Shown here piece by piece: positions 23,419 to 33,386 of a stretch of 64,000 nt of DNA. The number at the start of each line of letters is the position of its first letter. Position 1 is the stretch's first letter. This DNA is from Thermoproteus uzoniensis 768-20. GTDB lineage: Archaea > Thermoproteota > Thermoprotei > Thermoproteales > Thermoproteaceae. Location: the NCBI RefSeq assembly GCF_000193375.1, contig NC_015315.1, forward strand, positions 124,001 to 188,000, read 5' to 3'. The position numbers and the translations under genes are program-made. The notes under the pieces were generated by a model. It was not told the DNA's origin and searched no databases. It saw nothing but the letters and a program-made list of their open reading frames with translations.

Positions 23419-26100
23419 GTGCTTTCCACCAAGCTCTTCGAGGTGGGCCGTTTCCACAGGAAGCAGTGTCCCCTATGTAGGTCGTACTTCTGGACGAAGA
23501 GGGCGGACCAGATATACTGCGGGGACCAGCCCTGCGTCCCCTACGGCTTTATAGGCAACTCGCCCATAAGAGTCGCAGTCGACAGTATAAGGGATTTGAG
23601 GGAGCGGTTCTTGTCGTTTTTCGAGAGGCGGGGACATACGCGGATAAAGAGGTATCCCGTAGTTGCGCGGTGGAGGGACGACGTCTTCCTAGTAGGCGCG
23701 TCGATATACGACTTCCAGCCTTGGGTCACCAGCGGCGCGGTGCCGCCCCCCGCCAATCCCCTGACCATCTCGCAGCCGTCCATAAGGCTGACCGACGTGG
23801 ACAAGGTGGGGAGGAGCGGGAGGCACCTCACGGGCTTTGAGATGATGGCGCACCACGCCTTCAACTACCCCGACAAATACGTCTACTGGATCGGCGAGAC
23901 CACCGAGTACGCCTACGAGTTCTTCACCAAGGAGCTGGGCATAGCTGAGGACGAGGTGACGTTTAAGGAATCGGTGTGGGAGGGCGGAGGGAACGCGGGG
24001 GAGTCGTTCGAGGTTCTCGTGAGAGGCCTCGAGGTAGCTACGTTGGTGTTCATGCACTACGAGGTGAAGGACGGGAAGTACGTGGAGCTCCCGCTGAAGA
24101 TAGTGGACACCGGCTACGGCCTCGAGCGCATATACTGGATGGCGAAGGGATCCCCGACGGTGTACGACGCAGTCTTCGGGCCGTTCCTCTCGGCGGCTAG
24201 GCAGAGGCTGGGCGTGCCGGAGCCGCCCGCCGACCTCCTCGGCAAGGCGTCGGTCTTCTTCGGCCAGATGGACCCCGAGGTGCTCGGCCTCGAGAAGGCC
24301 TACGACGAGGTGGCCAAAAGGATAGGCGTCTCCCCGCAGGAGTTCCGCGACGTCATGAGGCCCCAGGAGGCGCTCTACGTGCTCGCGGACCACAGCAGGA
24401 CCGTCTCCTGGATGGTGGCCGACGGCGTGGTGCCCTCCAACACAGGCGCCGGCTACCTCGCCAGGCTCCTCATACGCAGAGCGCTCCGCGGGCTTTGGCT
24501 GGCCGGAATAGAGGCCCCCCTAGTGGAGCTGTTCGACCTCCATCTGAAGTACCTCAAGGAGGACTACCCCGAGGTCTGGGAGAGCCGCGACGTGATTCTG
24601 GAGCTGATAGATCTGGAGGAGAAGAAGTACAAGGAGGTCTTGAAGGCCGCCCCGTCGCTGGTGAAGAAAGCCTTGGAGAAGGCGGGGCGGAGGGCCCTAA
24701 GCGCCGAGGATCTGGTGGAGCTCTACGACAGCTTCGGCGTGCCGCCGGAGGTGGCGAGGGACGCCGCAAGGAAGCTCGGCGCAGACGCCGAGGTCCCCGA
24801 CGACTTCTACTCGCGGCTCGCGGCGCGGCACCAGGCTAGGAAGGCCGGAGGCGGGGAGGCGGCGAAGGTGCCCATAGAGCTGGCCAAGGTGGCCGATCTG
24901 CCCAGGACGAGGGAGCTGTTCTACGAGGATCCCTACAGGCGCTCGGCGAGGTCTAAGGTCTTGAGGGTGATAGACGGGAGGTACGTGGTGCTCGACGCAA
25001 CGGTGTTCTACCCGGAGGGCGGAGGCCAGCCCGCCGATAGAGGCGTCTTGAGGCACAGCGGGGGCGAGGCCAAGGTCGTCGACGTCCAGAGGCTGGGCAA
25101 CGTCATAATCCACGTCATAGAGGGGCCGGCGCCTAGAGAGGGGGAGGAGGTCTACGGCGAGATAGACTGGGACCGCCGCATATCCCTCATGAGGATGCAC
25201 ACGGGGACCCACGTGTTGATACAGAGCATAAGGAGAGTCCTCGGGAAGCATATATGGCAGGCGGGCGCCCAGAAGGACGTGCCCTACAGCCGCCTCGACG
25301 TGACCCACTACAAGTTGCCGACGGAGAAGGAGATAGCCGAAATAGAGAGGCTCGCCAACCAGGTGGTCATGTCTAACCTGCCCGTCAAGGCGTTGATAAT
25401 GCCGAGGAACGAGGCCGAGGCCAAGTTCGGCTTCATAATATATCAAGGCGGCGTCGTCCCCGCGAGGGAGATAAGGATCTTGAGGATAGGGCCCGAGGAC
25501 AGCCCCTACGACGTCCAGGCATGCGGCGGGACCCATCTGTCGAGCACCGGCGAGATAGGGCCGATAAAGATAGTCCGCGTGGAGCGCATAGCCGACGGCG
25601 TCATCCGCTTCATCTTCACGACGGGCAAATACGCCGTGGACTACATACAGAAGATGGAGGCAGACCTCTCGGCGGTCGCCAAGGCGCTGGGCTCCGGCAA
25701 GGAGGACGTCCCGGCTCAGTTGGCCAAATATCTGGACAAGGCGGCCGACCTCGAGAGGAGGTACAAGAAGCTCGCCGCGTCGTATGCGGAGCTGTTGGCC
25801 GAGAGGCTACGCGTGGAGGGCTTGCCGAAGGCCGACCTAGCCTACCTAGAGCTCGACGACGAGGATCTGGCGAAGGCCGTCGCGGCCCACGCCACTTCGA
25901 AGAACCCGCGCCTGTTGCTTGTCGTGAGGAGAGGCGACAAGCTGGAGCTCTACAGCGGCAGGGAGATCGACGTGGGCCCCATAGCCGCGGAGCTGAGGAA
26001 GCACGGATTCAAGGGAGGCGGCTCCAAGACCTTCGCCCAAGGCGTCTACCAAGGCGACGTGGAGGCCATACTTAAAGCCCTCAGGAATTTGTTGGGCTGA
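23419..26100 (+). CDS. alaS: Alanyl-tRNA synthetase (archaeal type)
   Basis: An 893-aa enzyme that charges tRNA-Ala and edits mischarged Ser/Gly. Class II aminoacylation core at about residues 50-330, tRNA recognition after it, editing domain with HTGTHVL (HxxxH) and CGGTHL (CxxxH) zinc ligands, and a C-terminal DHHA1-like end [10 protein letters not shown]. The N-terminal CPLCRSYFW plus CGDQPC is the archaeal zinc-like insert. I start at GTG 23419, 26 nt after TATTAATA, rather than at the far end of the open frame. The following NAC gene overlaps its stop as TGATG. The window also holds a tRNA-Ala at 59179-59268. Confidence 0.94.
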   Translation: MLSTKLFEVGRFHRKQCPLCRSYFWTKRADQIYCGDQPCVPYGFIGNSPIRVAVDSIRDLRERFLSFFERRGHTRIKRYPVVARWRDDVFLVGASIYDFQPWVTSGAVPPPANPLTISQPSIRLTDVDKVGRSGRHLTGFEMMAHHAFNYPDKYVYWIGETTEYAYEFFTKELGIAEDEVTFKESVWEGGGNAGESFEVLVRGLEVATLVFMHYEVKDGKYVELPLKIVDTGYGLERIYWMAKGSPTVYDAVFGPFLSAARQRLGVPEPPADLLGKASVFFGQMDPEVLGLEKAYDEVAKRIGVSPQEFRDVMRPQEALYVLADHSRTVSWMVADGVVPSNTGAGYLARLLIRRALRGLWLAGIEAPLVELFDLHLKYLKEDYPEVWESRDVILELIDLEEKKYKEVLKAAPSLVKKALEKAGRRALSAEDLVELYDSFGVPPEVARDAARKLGADAEVPDDFYSRLAARHQARKAGGGEAAKVPIELAKVADLPRTRELFYEDPYRRSARSKVLRVIDGRYVVLDATVFYPEGGGQPADRGVLRHSGGEAKVVDVQRLGNVIIHVIEGPAPREGEEVYGEIDWDRRISLMRMHTGTHVLIQSIRRVLGKHIWQAGAQKDVPYSRLDVTHYKLPTEKEIAEIERLANQVVMSNLPVKALIMPRNEAEAKFGFIIYQGGVVPAREIRILRIGPEDSPYDVQACGGTHLSSTGEIGPIKIVRVERIADGVIRFIFTTGKYAVDYIQKMEADLSAVAKALGSGKEDVPAQLAKYLDKAADLERRYKKLAASYAELLAERLRVEGLPKADLAYLELDDEDLAKAVAAHATSKNPRLLLVVRRGDKLELYSGREIDVGPIAAELRKHGFKGGGSKTFAQGVYQGDVEAILKALRNLLG

Positions 26101-26492
26101 TGTTCTCGCTAAACCCCAGAGAGCTGGAGCGCTACTTGAAGAGGATGGGGATAAAGATGGAGGAGGTCGACGCCGCCTATGTGGAGATAGGCCTCAGGAA
26201 CGGCGACGTGTTGCGCATAGAGGGGCCCGCCGTCGCCTTGTTGAGGCTCCCCAACAAGATCCTGGTCTATCAGGTACAGGCCCAGGAAAGCTCCGTCAAG
26301 ACCCAGAAGAGGCAAGTCCAGCAACAGACTGCCGGCGGCTACACGCCGACGGACGAGGACATCAGCCTGGTGATGGAGCAGACTGGCGCCACGAGGGAGG
26401 AGGCGGAGCAGGCGCTGAAGGAGACGAAGGGCGATCTTGTACAGGCCGTGATGCTGTTGATGCAGAGGAAGAAAGCGGGGAGCCAAGCTTAG
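26100..26492 (+). CDS. Nascent polypeptide-associated complex protein
   Basis: A 130-aa archaeal NAC, which forms a homodimer at the ribosome exit and shields new chains. Residues about 1-60 give the NAC strand fold (NPRELERYLKRMGIKMEEV at the start). A Gln-rich link follows, and residues about 88-128 form a UBA domain (TDEDISLVMEQTGATREEAE). ATG 26100 shares its A with the alaS stop codon, so the two genes are coupled. Confidence 0.92.
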   Translation: MFSLNPRELERYLKRMGIKMEEVDAAYVEIGLRNGDVLRIEGPAVALLRLPNKILVYQVQAQESSVKTQKRQVQQQTAGGYTPTDEDISLVMEQTGATREEAEQALKETKGDLVQAVMLLMQRKKAGSQA

Positions 26493-26522
26493 AGATTTAA
26501 ATAGGGGGATTTCCTCCTCCTC

Positions 26523-27062
26523 ATGCCAGTACGCCCTGCTAGATGCTACAGGAGGATTAAGGGGCCTCCCTACACGAGGCTCGACTACATACACGGGGCC
26601 CCCTACGTGCAGATACCCAAGTTCGACATGGGGAACACGTCGCCGTCGGCCAGAGAGGGCTTCACCATGGTGGCTAGGCTGGTCGTGGAGGCGCGGGGCC
26701 AGATCAGGGCGCAGGCGCTGGAGGCGGCACGCCAGATGGCGTATAAGTACCTCTCCGTGAAGGTCGGCGACGCCAACTACTACTTCCGCCTCGAGGTCTA
26801 CCCCCACCACGTGCTTAGGGAGAACAAGATGTTGGCCATGGCAGGCGCCGACCGCCTCCAGGAGGGCATGAGGCTGAACTTCGGCTCGCCCGCCGGCAGG
26901 GCGGCCAGAGTGGAGAGGGGCCAGGTCCTCATGACCATAGAGTTCAAGCCGGAGCACCTGCCGCATATCAAGGAGGCGTTGAGGAGAGCCGCGTCGAAAC
27001 TACCGCTTCCCACAAGGCTGATCGTCGAGCCCAAAAATGGAGATAAAAAAGCTGCATCGTGA
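26523..27062 (+). CDS. rpl10e: Large-subunit ribosomal protein L10e (uL16)
   Basis: A 179-aa archaeal/eukaryal L10e, counterpart of bacterial L16, placed near the peptidyl transferase centre and A-site tRNA. It starts MPVRPARCYRRIKGPPYTR and carries PKFDMGN, the usual family stretch. TATA-like ATTTAAATA lies at about 26497-26506. Its 3' end overlaps the next gene by 26 nt. Confidence 0.95.
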   Translation: MPVRPARCYRRIKGPPYTRLDYIHGAPYVQIPKFDMGNTSPSAREGFTMVARLVVEARGQIRAQALEAARQMAYKYLSVKVGDANYYFRLEVYPHHVLRENKMLAMAGADRLQEGMRLNFGSPAGRAARVERGQVLMTIEFKPEHLPHIKEALRRAASKLPLPTRLIVEPKNGDKKAAS

Positions 27063-27777
27063 AAGGGTAGAGGCGGCTCTGGAGGTCCTCGAGAAGGCGC
27101 TGAGGGGCGAGGTAGCCTCCAGGCTGGAGCTCGTCGAGGCCCTCAGAGAGGCCTACAAGAAGCGCGGTGTGGAGCCGTTGAGGGGCTTCTCCACAGAGTC
27201 CATATTCGACAAGGAGCTCGCCACCGTCCACATAGTCGGCGTCTACGGCGCCGGCGTCATTGCGCCCGGCGATCTGGACAACCTCTTCTATATAGAAAAC
27301 AAGGCCCACGCAGTCCTCGACATAGTCAAGAACATAACGGAGGTCGTGACCGACGAGATTAAGGGAAATATAAAGAGGTCTGTCGCGGACATAAAGGGCA
27401 AGGATCTGGAGGACAAGATCTTCCGCTTTTTGAGGTATGCGTTCACCGGCACTGTCTTGGGAATCTTCGCCGAGCCTCTCTTCGTGAAGGCCGTCAGGAC
27501 GGCGGAGGCTGTGTACCCCGATCTTGAGGAGAAATTCGTGAGGTATATGGCGTTTTACACCGCGTATAAAGTCGCCGAGCTCATAGCGACAGACGCCATA
27601 AGGAGCCCCAACGACCTCAAGATATACAAGTACAGCTACTGCCTACAGCTCGGCTTCCAGAAGTGCAAGCCCTCCGACAAGCTGATAAAGGAGGTGGCCG
27701 TCAACGTCTACAAGGTCGAGAAGGCCAAGGTGAACAGGCTAATCGCGGGGAAAGGGATAATACCCAAGGTCTCCTAG
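27037..27777 (+). CDS. Conserved crenarchaeal protein (DUF2192-like)
   Basis: A 246-aa, mainly alpha-helical basic protein that I place, from memory and with moderate certainty, in the crenarchaeal DUF2192 group. It has no signal or membrane helix and no visible catalytic motif; features are VHIVGVYGAGVIAPGDL near residue 65-80 and two cysteines in YCLQLGFQKCKPS. It overlaps the L10e gene and should be co-expressed with it, which hints at a link to translation or ribosome assembly. Confidence 0.65.
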   Translation: MEIKKLHRERVEAALEVLEKALRGEVASRLELVEALREAYKKRGVEPLRGFSTESIFDKELATVHIVGVYGAGVIAPGDLDNLFYIENKAHAVLDIVKNITEVVTDEIKGNIKRSVADIKGKDLEDKIFRFLRYAFTGTVLGIFAEPLFVKAVRTAEAVYPDLEEKFVRYMAFYTAYKVAELIATDAIRSPNDLKIYKYSYCLQLGFQKCKPSDKLIKEVAVNVYKVEKAKVNRLIAGKGIIPKVS

Positions 27778-27858
27778 CCCGCGCTACATCCTCGGCGATC
27801 TCCGCGCCCGAGAGTACGGCGATTAGAGGCGTCCATGCCTATGAGGTCAGGAAAGGGG

Positions 27859-28455
27859 CTAGGGCCTCCTCGCGCACTTCTCGACAAAGTTGGCGATGAC
27901 TCTGGCTATCTTCTCCTTCTCCTCGTCTGTCTTCGGCGTGTGGCCCATGCCCGCGATCTCCACCACGTCTACGTGGAAGCCGAACTTGTCGGCGAGGCCT
28001 ACCAAGATATCTATATGGGCCCTCGGCACCACGTCGTCTCTATCGCCCCTTATGTAGAGCACCGGCGGCATGCCCTGGCCTATATAGCGCGACGGCGACG
28101 TCTCGTCGAGCTGGGAGCCCAACGCCGCCAGCTCGTGGGCAAGCCTCTTAGAGAACTTGTCGCCCTTGCTCTCGAGCCACTGCAACTGGAGCCTCCTGTC
28201 GACGGGCCCAGCGACAGACACGACGCAGCCCACCTTCCCCGGGTTCCTCGCGGCGAGGAGGAGAGCGGCGGTCCCGCCCATGCTGTGGCCAGCCGCGACG
28301 TCCACGGGCAACGACGAGAGGCCTATCTCGTAGGCGTCCGCAACGTCCCTAATGGCGGGGGCCACCACTTCGTAGCCGAGCCCCCTCAGAGGTTCAATAA
28401 GCCAGTCTATCTTCTCGGGGGAACTGCCCCTGCCGTGGTACGCGATCGCCTTCAT
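27859..28455 (-). CDS. Alpha/beta hydrolase
   Basis: A 198-aa serine hydrolase. The nucleophile elbow is AGHSMGGTAAL (Ser about 59), the acid is in YIRGDRDDVVP, and the base His is in AGMGHTP. It has no cap domain to speak of and no signal peptide, so it is a small cytoplasmic esterase or thioesterase of unknown substrate. It is divergent from the PAC2 gene with a shared TATA core at 28471-28480. Confidence 0.82.
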   Translation of the reverse strand: MKAIAYHGRGSSPEKIDWLIEPLRGLGYEVVAPAIRDVADAYEIGLSSLPVDVAAGHSMGGTAALLLAARNPGKVGCVVSVAGPVDRRLQLQWLESKGDKFSKRLAHELAALGSQLDETSPSRYIGQGMPPVLYIRGDRDDVVPRAHIDILVGLADKFGFHVDVVEIAGMGHTPKTDEEKEKIARVIANFVEKCARRP

Positions 28456-28470
28456 GGCACAAGATAGTGT

Positions 28471-28480
28471 TTTTAAAATA
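28471..28480. promoter_or_regulatory. Shared TATA between hydrolase and PAC2 genes
   Basis: TTTTAAAATA is palindromic over eight bases (TTTTAAAA) and lies 20-23 nt from the two divergent ATG codons (28455 minus, 28498 plus), the third such arrangement in this window. Confidence 0.45.
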
Positions 28481-28497
28481 ACAGTTACGACGGTTGC

Positions 28498-29301
28498 ATG
28501 AAGCTGGAGTTCAAGATAAGCGCCTTGCCGAGGGACAGGAGGACCAGCCTGCTCTTGGCCTGCCCCGAGCCCTCTCTGGCCGGGGTGATAGCCGTCGAGT
28601 ACATAATCGACCTCCTCAAGATGGAGGAGATCGGCGCCATAAGGATACCGGAGTTGCCGCCCGTCGTGGCTGTGGTCAACGGCGCCGCCAAGCTACCCCA
28701 CAGGATATTCTACAGCAAGGACTCCGGCCTGCTCGCCATAAGGCAACACATGCCGGTGCCGCCCCAGATATACGCCGAGTTCGTGGGGAAGGTCTTGGAC
28801 TGGGCCGAGGAGAACAAGGTGCGGGACGTCGTGTGCCTCTCCGCCACAGCCGCCGTGGGCGAAGGCGACTCCGTCTACTTCGTCACGGAGGAGCACCTCG
28901 TGGAGAGGTTCCAGTCCTACGGCCTCGTGCCGCTCAAGGAGGCCACCGTGGCCGGACTCGAGGGGGCGTTCCTCGACGCCGTTCTGGGCCGCTCCATAGA
29001 CGGCGTGTTGATACTGGCCGAGTCCAAGCTCCTCACGGCGGTCAAGAGGCTCGTTGAGAGCGGCAAGATAGGCAGCCATAGGGACGTAATGCTCATACTC
29101 AACGACCTCGTGGGCAGGGTAGGTCCCGACGTGGCGGCGGCCCTCAAGCTCATAGATGCGGTGAGCAAGATAACCGGCGTGCAGATAGACACCTCCAAGC
29201 TACAGGAACACGCCCAGAAATACGCGTTCCTCGTCGAGAAGAACATAGAGGCCTTGATGCAACCGGCCCAGCAGAAGCGGGAGATACCCCTAATGATATA
29301 G
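28498..29301 (+). CDS. PAC2 family protein (proteasome assembly chaperone-like)
   Basis: A 267-aa protein of the PAC2 superfamily (eukaryal Pba2/PAC2, archaeal PbaB). Visible marks: LACPEPSLAGVIAVEYIID in the first fold segment, LSATAAVGEG in the middle and LVPLKEATVAGLEGAFLDA, where the family has its small-residue loop. In archaea these proteins bind proteasome alpha rings. The end lacks the HbYX-type tail (it ends EIPLMI), so ring docking may differ. Confidence 0.8.
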   Translation: MKLEFKISALPRDRRTSLLLACPEPSLAGVIAVEYIIDLLKMEEIGAIRIPELPPVVAVVNGAAKLPHRIFYSKDSGLLAIRQHMPVPPQIYAEFVGKVLDWAEENKVRDVVCLSATAAVGEGDSVYFVTEEHLVERFQSYGLVPLKEATVAGLEGAFLDAVLGRSIDGVLILAESKLLTAVKRLVESGKIGSHRDVMLILNDLVGRVGPDVAAALKLIDAVSKITGVQIDTSKLQEHAQKYAFLVEKNIEALMQPAQQKREIPLMI

Positions 29302-29414
29302 CCTGGAGTGTAACGACATATCACCTTTGTTATAGTTTCCTAGACAGATGTTATTAAATAGGAATACTTTAACACCACACTAATGTTTAAAAACCAGTAA
29401 AATATCGTAGAAGT

Positions 29415-30821
29415 ATGAAGCAAATAATTATTATCGGTATTGTTGTAGCAGTCTTGGTTATAGCGGTTACCGCATATCTAGTGCTTCAATCTCAGCAAGC
29501 AGTCCCACCCTCTCCTCCGCCTACTCAGGCCACCTCGACGGCTACTTCAGCCCCATCATCTACGTCGGTAGCTTCATTCACGTCATCGGCTACTGCGACG
29601 ACTGCTGGATGCCCCGACGTGATCGTGATAGGCACGCCCGCAGCAATAAGCGGGAGGTACTCCACCGAGGGTCAATACATCTTGTGGGGGGCTATGGCCG
29701 CCGTGAATTGGATTAACGATCATGGAGGCATAAACTGCGGCGGCAAGATGGTCAAGGTCCGCCTTATATATAGGGATAGCCAATCCAACGCGCAACTAGC
29801 GGCGAGCATAGCCGAGAGCCTCATAACCCAAGATCACGTGAACTTCTTATTGAGCCCCTATGGGTCCGATCTAGCCATCGCGGTGTCGCCAGTGGCCGAG
29901 AAATACGGCGTGTTGATGGCCGTGGTGGGCGCCTCCTCCGACCGTATATTCCAGCAAGGCTTTAAATATGTAATAGGTGTAGCCTCCCCAGCGAGCCATT
30001 ATTTCTGGTCCGTCCTAGATATGGTCAGATCCATAGATCCGTCCGCCAAGACCGTGGCGATACTCTACAGCGACGATGAGTTCGACCGCTACGTCGCTTC
30101 TGGCGCTAAAACGCATGCGCAACAGCTAGGCTTCCAGGTAGTGGTCTACGATCCGTATCCGCCGACGACCCAAGACGTGACCTCTCAGGTACTGGACGTA
30201 AAGAACGCCCATCCGGACATAATACTAGTCGCCGCCCACTACGCGGACGGACAGCTAGTTACGCAGACACTTTACCAACAGAACGTGACAGCTAAACTAA
30301 TCGCCCTGACCGTAGCTCCGCTGGTGCCGGACTACTACAAGGCCCTCGGGACTTTGGCCGAATGTATAGTGGGGCCGTCCCACTGGGAGCCCGGCGTAAA
30401 TTACAGCCCCGAACTGGCTAAACAGAAGGGCATTGATTGGTTTGGCCCAACTCGCGACGAGTTCATCAACTACTTCGAGCAAGTGGCGAAGCAGATGTCG
30501 GGCAAGACAGTTGAACCCGGCTACGAGGCGGGGTGGGCCGCCGAGGGCGTATTGGTGCTCCTCTACGGCGTGCAGAAGGCGGGCAGCGTGGATCCTAACC
30601 TAGTGAGGCAAGCCCTCGCCAATTCCGACTTTATGACTTTCTTCGGCGAATTTAAGATGAACGCCACGAACGGCCTCAATGTGGCCCACTCAATGGTAGT
30701 GACACAGTGGCAGGGCGGCCAGAGAGTGGTCATATGGCCCTCGTCGGCAGCGCAGAGCAAGCCGTTTTACCCATCCCTGACTTGGAGCCAAAAAGCCGCC
30801 GGCCAGCTCTGCAAACCCTGA
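29415..30821 (+). CDS. Branched-chain amino-acid type ABC substrate-binding protein
   Basis: A 468-aa type I periplasmic-type binding protein (LivJ family). An N-terminal membrane helix (IIIIGIVVAVLVIAVTAYLVL) anchors it outside the cell, a Ser/Thr/Pro-rich linker of about 45 residues follows, and then the two-lobed fold starts at PDVIVIGTPAAISGRYSTEG. Ligand is not evident; the family carries amino acids, amides, urea or aromatic acids. TATA-like GTTTAAAAAC lies at about 29383-29392. First gene of a five-gene operon. Confidence 0.88.
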   Translation: MKQIIIIGIVVAVLVIAVTAYLVLQSQQAVPPSPPPTQATSTATSAPSSTSVASFTSSATATTAGCPDVIVIGTPAAISGRYSTEGQYILWGAMAAVNWINDHGGINCGGKMVKVRLIYRDSQSNAQLAASIAESLITQDHVNFLLSPYGSDLAIAVSPVAEKYGVLMAVVGASSDRIFQQGFKYVIGVASPASHYFWSVLDMVRSIDPSAKTVAILYSDDEFDRYVASGAKTHAQQLGFQVVVYDPYPPTTQDVTSQVLDVKNAHPDIILVAAHYADGQLVTQTLYQQNVTAKLIALTVAPLVPDYYKALGTLAECIVGPSHWEPGVNYSPELAKQKGIDWFGPTRDEFINYFEQVAKQMSGKTVEPGYEAGWAAEGVLVLLYGVQKAGSVDPNLVRQALANSDFMTFFGEFKMNATNGLNVAHSMVVTQWQGGQRVVIWPSSAAQSKPFYPSLTWSQKAAGQLCKP

Positions 30822-31699
30822 TGATCGACCTAATCCCCTATTTTTTGAACGGCTTAATAGTCGGATCGATCTACGGATTGATAGCCATAGGGCTCAGCTT
30901 CATATTCGGCATATTAAGGATAATAAACGTGGCCCACGGCTCCTTCGTCATGTTGGGGGCCTACACGGCCTACTTCTTCTTCGTGCTATGGGCCTATCCC
31001 CCTCTGCTGTCGATATTCGCAGGTCTCTTCTTCGGCATGTTGATGGGCCTTGCATTGTACTACGCCATAATAAAGCCCCTCAGCAAAATCGGCGAGCTAC
31101 ACGTCTTGGTGGCGCTCTTCGCGTTGGGCTCCCTCATAGCAGAGATCGCGCGCATAGTGTGGGGACCTGACGTGGTGGGCTTCACCTGGAACGTGGGGTC
31201 GGTGGCCGTCTCGGGCTACGTCATACAGTTCTCCCAGCTCGCCGGCGCGGCGGCTGCGCTGTCTATAGCGCTTCTCCTCCAGCTGATGCTCTATAGGACA
31301 AACTTCGGCAGATCTATAAGGGCTGTCGTGCAGGATCCGGTAGGGGCGCAGATGGTGGGCATAGACGTAGATAGGGTATTTGCCTTGAGCACGGCTATCG
31401 GCATAGGCTTGACGACGGCCGGCGGGGTGTTATTGACGCTGTTTATACCTGTCGGCATAAATCCCTACATGGGCGATCCCTATACCCTAATGGCGTTCGT
31501 GATAGCCGTCATGGGCGGCCTAGAGTCCACTATGGGCGCCTACATAGCCGGCCTTATATTCGGCGAGATACTGTCGTTGGGATACCCGCTTTTCAGCAGA
31601 TTGGGTTTCGCCGGACCGTACCAGATGTCTCTGTTTATAGGATTCGTCATATTGATACTGTTCCTATTGTTCAGACCCACAGGTCTTTTCAGATCATGA
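30821..31699 (+). CDS. livH: Branched-chain amino-acid type ABC permease LivH
   Basis: A 292-aa permease with about eight hydrophobic helices, beginning MIDLIPYFLNGLIVGSIYGL and carrying the GLSFIFGILRIINVAHGSF stretch of LivH and the ATPase-docking region REXVQDPVGAQMVGI-like (RAVVQDPVGAQMVGID). ATG 30821 shares its A with the stop of the binding-protein gene (TGATG); the longer frame upstream is a shadow. Ends by ATGA overlap with livM. Confidence 0.9.
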   Translation: MIDLIPYFLNGLIVGSIYGLIAIGLSFIFGILRIINVAHGSFVMLGAYTAYFFFVLWAYPPLLSIFAGLFFGMLMGLALYYAIIKPLSKIGELHVLVALFALGSLIAEIARIVWGPDVVGFTWNVGSVAVSGYVIQFSQLAGAAAALSIALLLQLMLYRTNFGRSIRAVVQDPVGAQMVGIDVDRVFALSTAIGIGLTTAGGVLLTLFIPVGINPYMGDPYTLMAFVIAVMGGLESTMGAYIAGLIFGEILSLGYPLFSRLGFAGPYQMSLFIGFVILILFLLFRPTGLFRS

Positions 31700-32661
31700 A
31701 GCCCTATCTGCCGCTGGCCACATATTCTTCCTTGCTCGTCTTAGCCTTCATAAAGCCAGACATGTCGCAGACGATAGCGACTATAGCCTTCTACATGGCG
31801 CTGGGCCAGGCGGTCAACATCTTCGTCGGGCTTACGGGCTACGTCAACTTCGGCTACGCCGCCTTTCTGGCTATGGGGGCGTACGGGCTAGGGGTAGCTA
31901 TAGCCTATATGCCCCAGCTCGGCGTATGGACCCTGCCGGTGGGGCTACTCCTAGGGATGGCGCTCGCGGGAGGGCTGGCGCTGGCCATAGGAGCAGTCGC
32001 GTTGAGGTTAAGAAGCGCCTATTTCGCCATAGCGACTATAGGAATAAACGAGGCGTTGAAGGACCTAATAATAGGGGCAGGGATATGGGGCGGTAGCTCT
32101 GGCTTGGTCCTCGGCTACAACATGTTTCAGGAATATGGCCGCGACACGGCACTGTTCCTCTCGACGGTGGGCTCCACCGTATTGATACTCGCCACCGGCT
32201 TCCTGGCCGTGGTAGCCACCTATCTGCTCCAAAGCAAAGAGGCGGGATATGCGCTCGCCGCAATTAGGCAAGACGAAGACGCGGCGAAGGTCATGGGCAT
32301 AAACCCGACAAAGTACAAACTCCTCGCGTTTACGCTCAGCTCTATATTCTCAGCTCTATTAGGATCCGCCGTTTTTCCGCTGGCGGCTACACAAGTATTC
32401 CCCGACACTGCGTTTAAGGTAGACTACATCCTAGATGGCTTGGCCGTCATGTTCCTCGGCGGCGCGGGCACCGTCACCGGCGCAATCGCCGGGGGACTCC
32501 TCTACGTCCCTCTGAGGCTTTTCGTCGGGCAGTTCTTCCCGAACTACCAGTCGTTGGTGACCCCATTATTGGTGTTGCTGTTGGTGTTGTTCGCGCCTAG
32601 GGGAATAATAGGTGAGCTGAGGACGCGTTTGCCCCTCAAGCTTAGGGACTGGGTGCCATGA
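31696..32661 (+). CDS. livM: Branched-chain amino-acid type ABC permease LivM
   Basis: A 321-aa second permease with 8-10 helices. It has the LivM core GLTGYVNFGYAAFLAMGAYG and the docking segment AIRQDEDAAKVMGINPTKYKLLAF. Linked to livH and livG by ATGA overlaps at both ends, so equal amounts of subunits are likely. Confidence 0.9.
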   Translation: MKPYLPLATYSSLLVLAFIKPDMSQTIATIAFYMALGQAVNIFVGLTGYVNFGYAAFLAMGAYGLGVAIAYMPQLGVWTLPVGLLLGMALAGGLALAIGAVALRLRSAYFAIATIGINEALKDLIIGAGIWGGSSGLVLGYNMFQEYGRDTALFLSTVGSTVLILATGFLAVVATYLLQSKEAGYALAAIRQDEDAAKVMGINPTKYKLLAFTLSSIFSALLGSAVFPLAATQVFPDTAFKVDYILDGLAVMFLGGAGTVTGAIAGGLLYVPLRLFVGQFFPNYQSLVTPLLVLLLVLFAPRGIIGELRTRLPLKLRDWVP

Positions 32662-33386
32662 AGCTACTCGTGGTAGAGAACGTGACCAAGAAGTTCGGGG
32701 GCCTCGTTGCGTTAAACGGAGTGAGTTTCGAAGTGGATCGGGGGGAGTTCGTGGCTATCGTGGGCCCCAACGGCTCCGGCAAAACCACGCTCCTGAACGT
32801 CATCAACGGCGTCTATAAGCCAGACGGAGGAAGAGTTCTATTCGAGGGCCGCGATATAACCAATCTGCCGGCGTATGCCCGGGCCAAGCTAGGCATGTCG
32901 AGGGCTTTCCAAGTCCCCAGACCGTTTCCGGAGCTCACAGTATTGGAGAACGTTATCGTGGGCGCCGTCTTCAACGGCGGTTACGATCTCCATAAGGCGA
33001 GGGAGGTCGCCAGAGAGGTCGTCGACTATGTCGGGCTCGGCAGAAGGGCCAACGAGCTGGCTGGCAGGCTCACTTTCAACGAATTGCGGCTTCTAGAGCT
33101 TGCCAGAGCCCTGGCGGGGAGGCCCAAACTCTTGATGCTGGACGAGGTCATGGCCGGCCTCAACCCCGGCGAGATCGATAATATGACCAAGCTGATTAGG
33201 AAGATAGTCGAGGAGAAGGGCATCTCGGCCCTATCCCTCGTGGAGCACAGAATGAAGGCCGTAGTGCAACTGGCCCATAGAGTCGTCGTAATGCACCAAG
33301 GCAGAGTTATAGCGGAGGGGCCGCCCAATATCGCCCTCAACAATCCGGTAGTGGTGGAGATATATCTGGGGAAGCCATGGCGTTGA
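32658..33386 (+). CDS. livG: Branched-chain amino-acid type ABC ATPase LivG
   Basis: A 242-aa ATPase with Walker A GPNGSGKTT, Q-loop region MSRAFQVPRPFPELTV, Walker B KLLMLDEVMAGLNP and switch His in LVEHRM. The ABC signature is unusual: where LSxGxxR is expected it reads LTFNELRLLELARALA, with no Ser-Gly-Gly. In the ABC dimer this half would have a weakened ATP site, the partner LivF having a normal one. ATGA overlap with livM. Confidence 0.87.
   Translation: MKLLVVENVTKKFGGLVALNGVSFEVDRGEFVAIVGPNGSGKTTLLNVINGVYKPDGGRVLFEGRDITNLPAYARAKLGMSRAFQVPRPFPELTVLENVIVGAVFNGGYDLHKAREVAREVVDYVGLGRRANELAGRLTFNELRLLELARALAGRPKLLMLDEVMAGLNPGEIDNMTKLIRKIVEEKGISALSLVEHRMKAVVQLAHRVVVMHQGRVIAEGPPNIALNNPVVVEIYLGKPWR

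Noticed and set aside
30819-30827. CTGATGAT at the binding protein/livH border as a C box
   Set aside because: It is simply the stop and start codon overlap TGATG of two genes; no other boxes are present.
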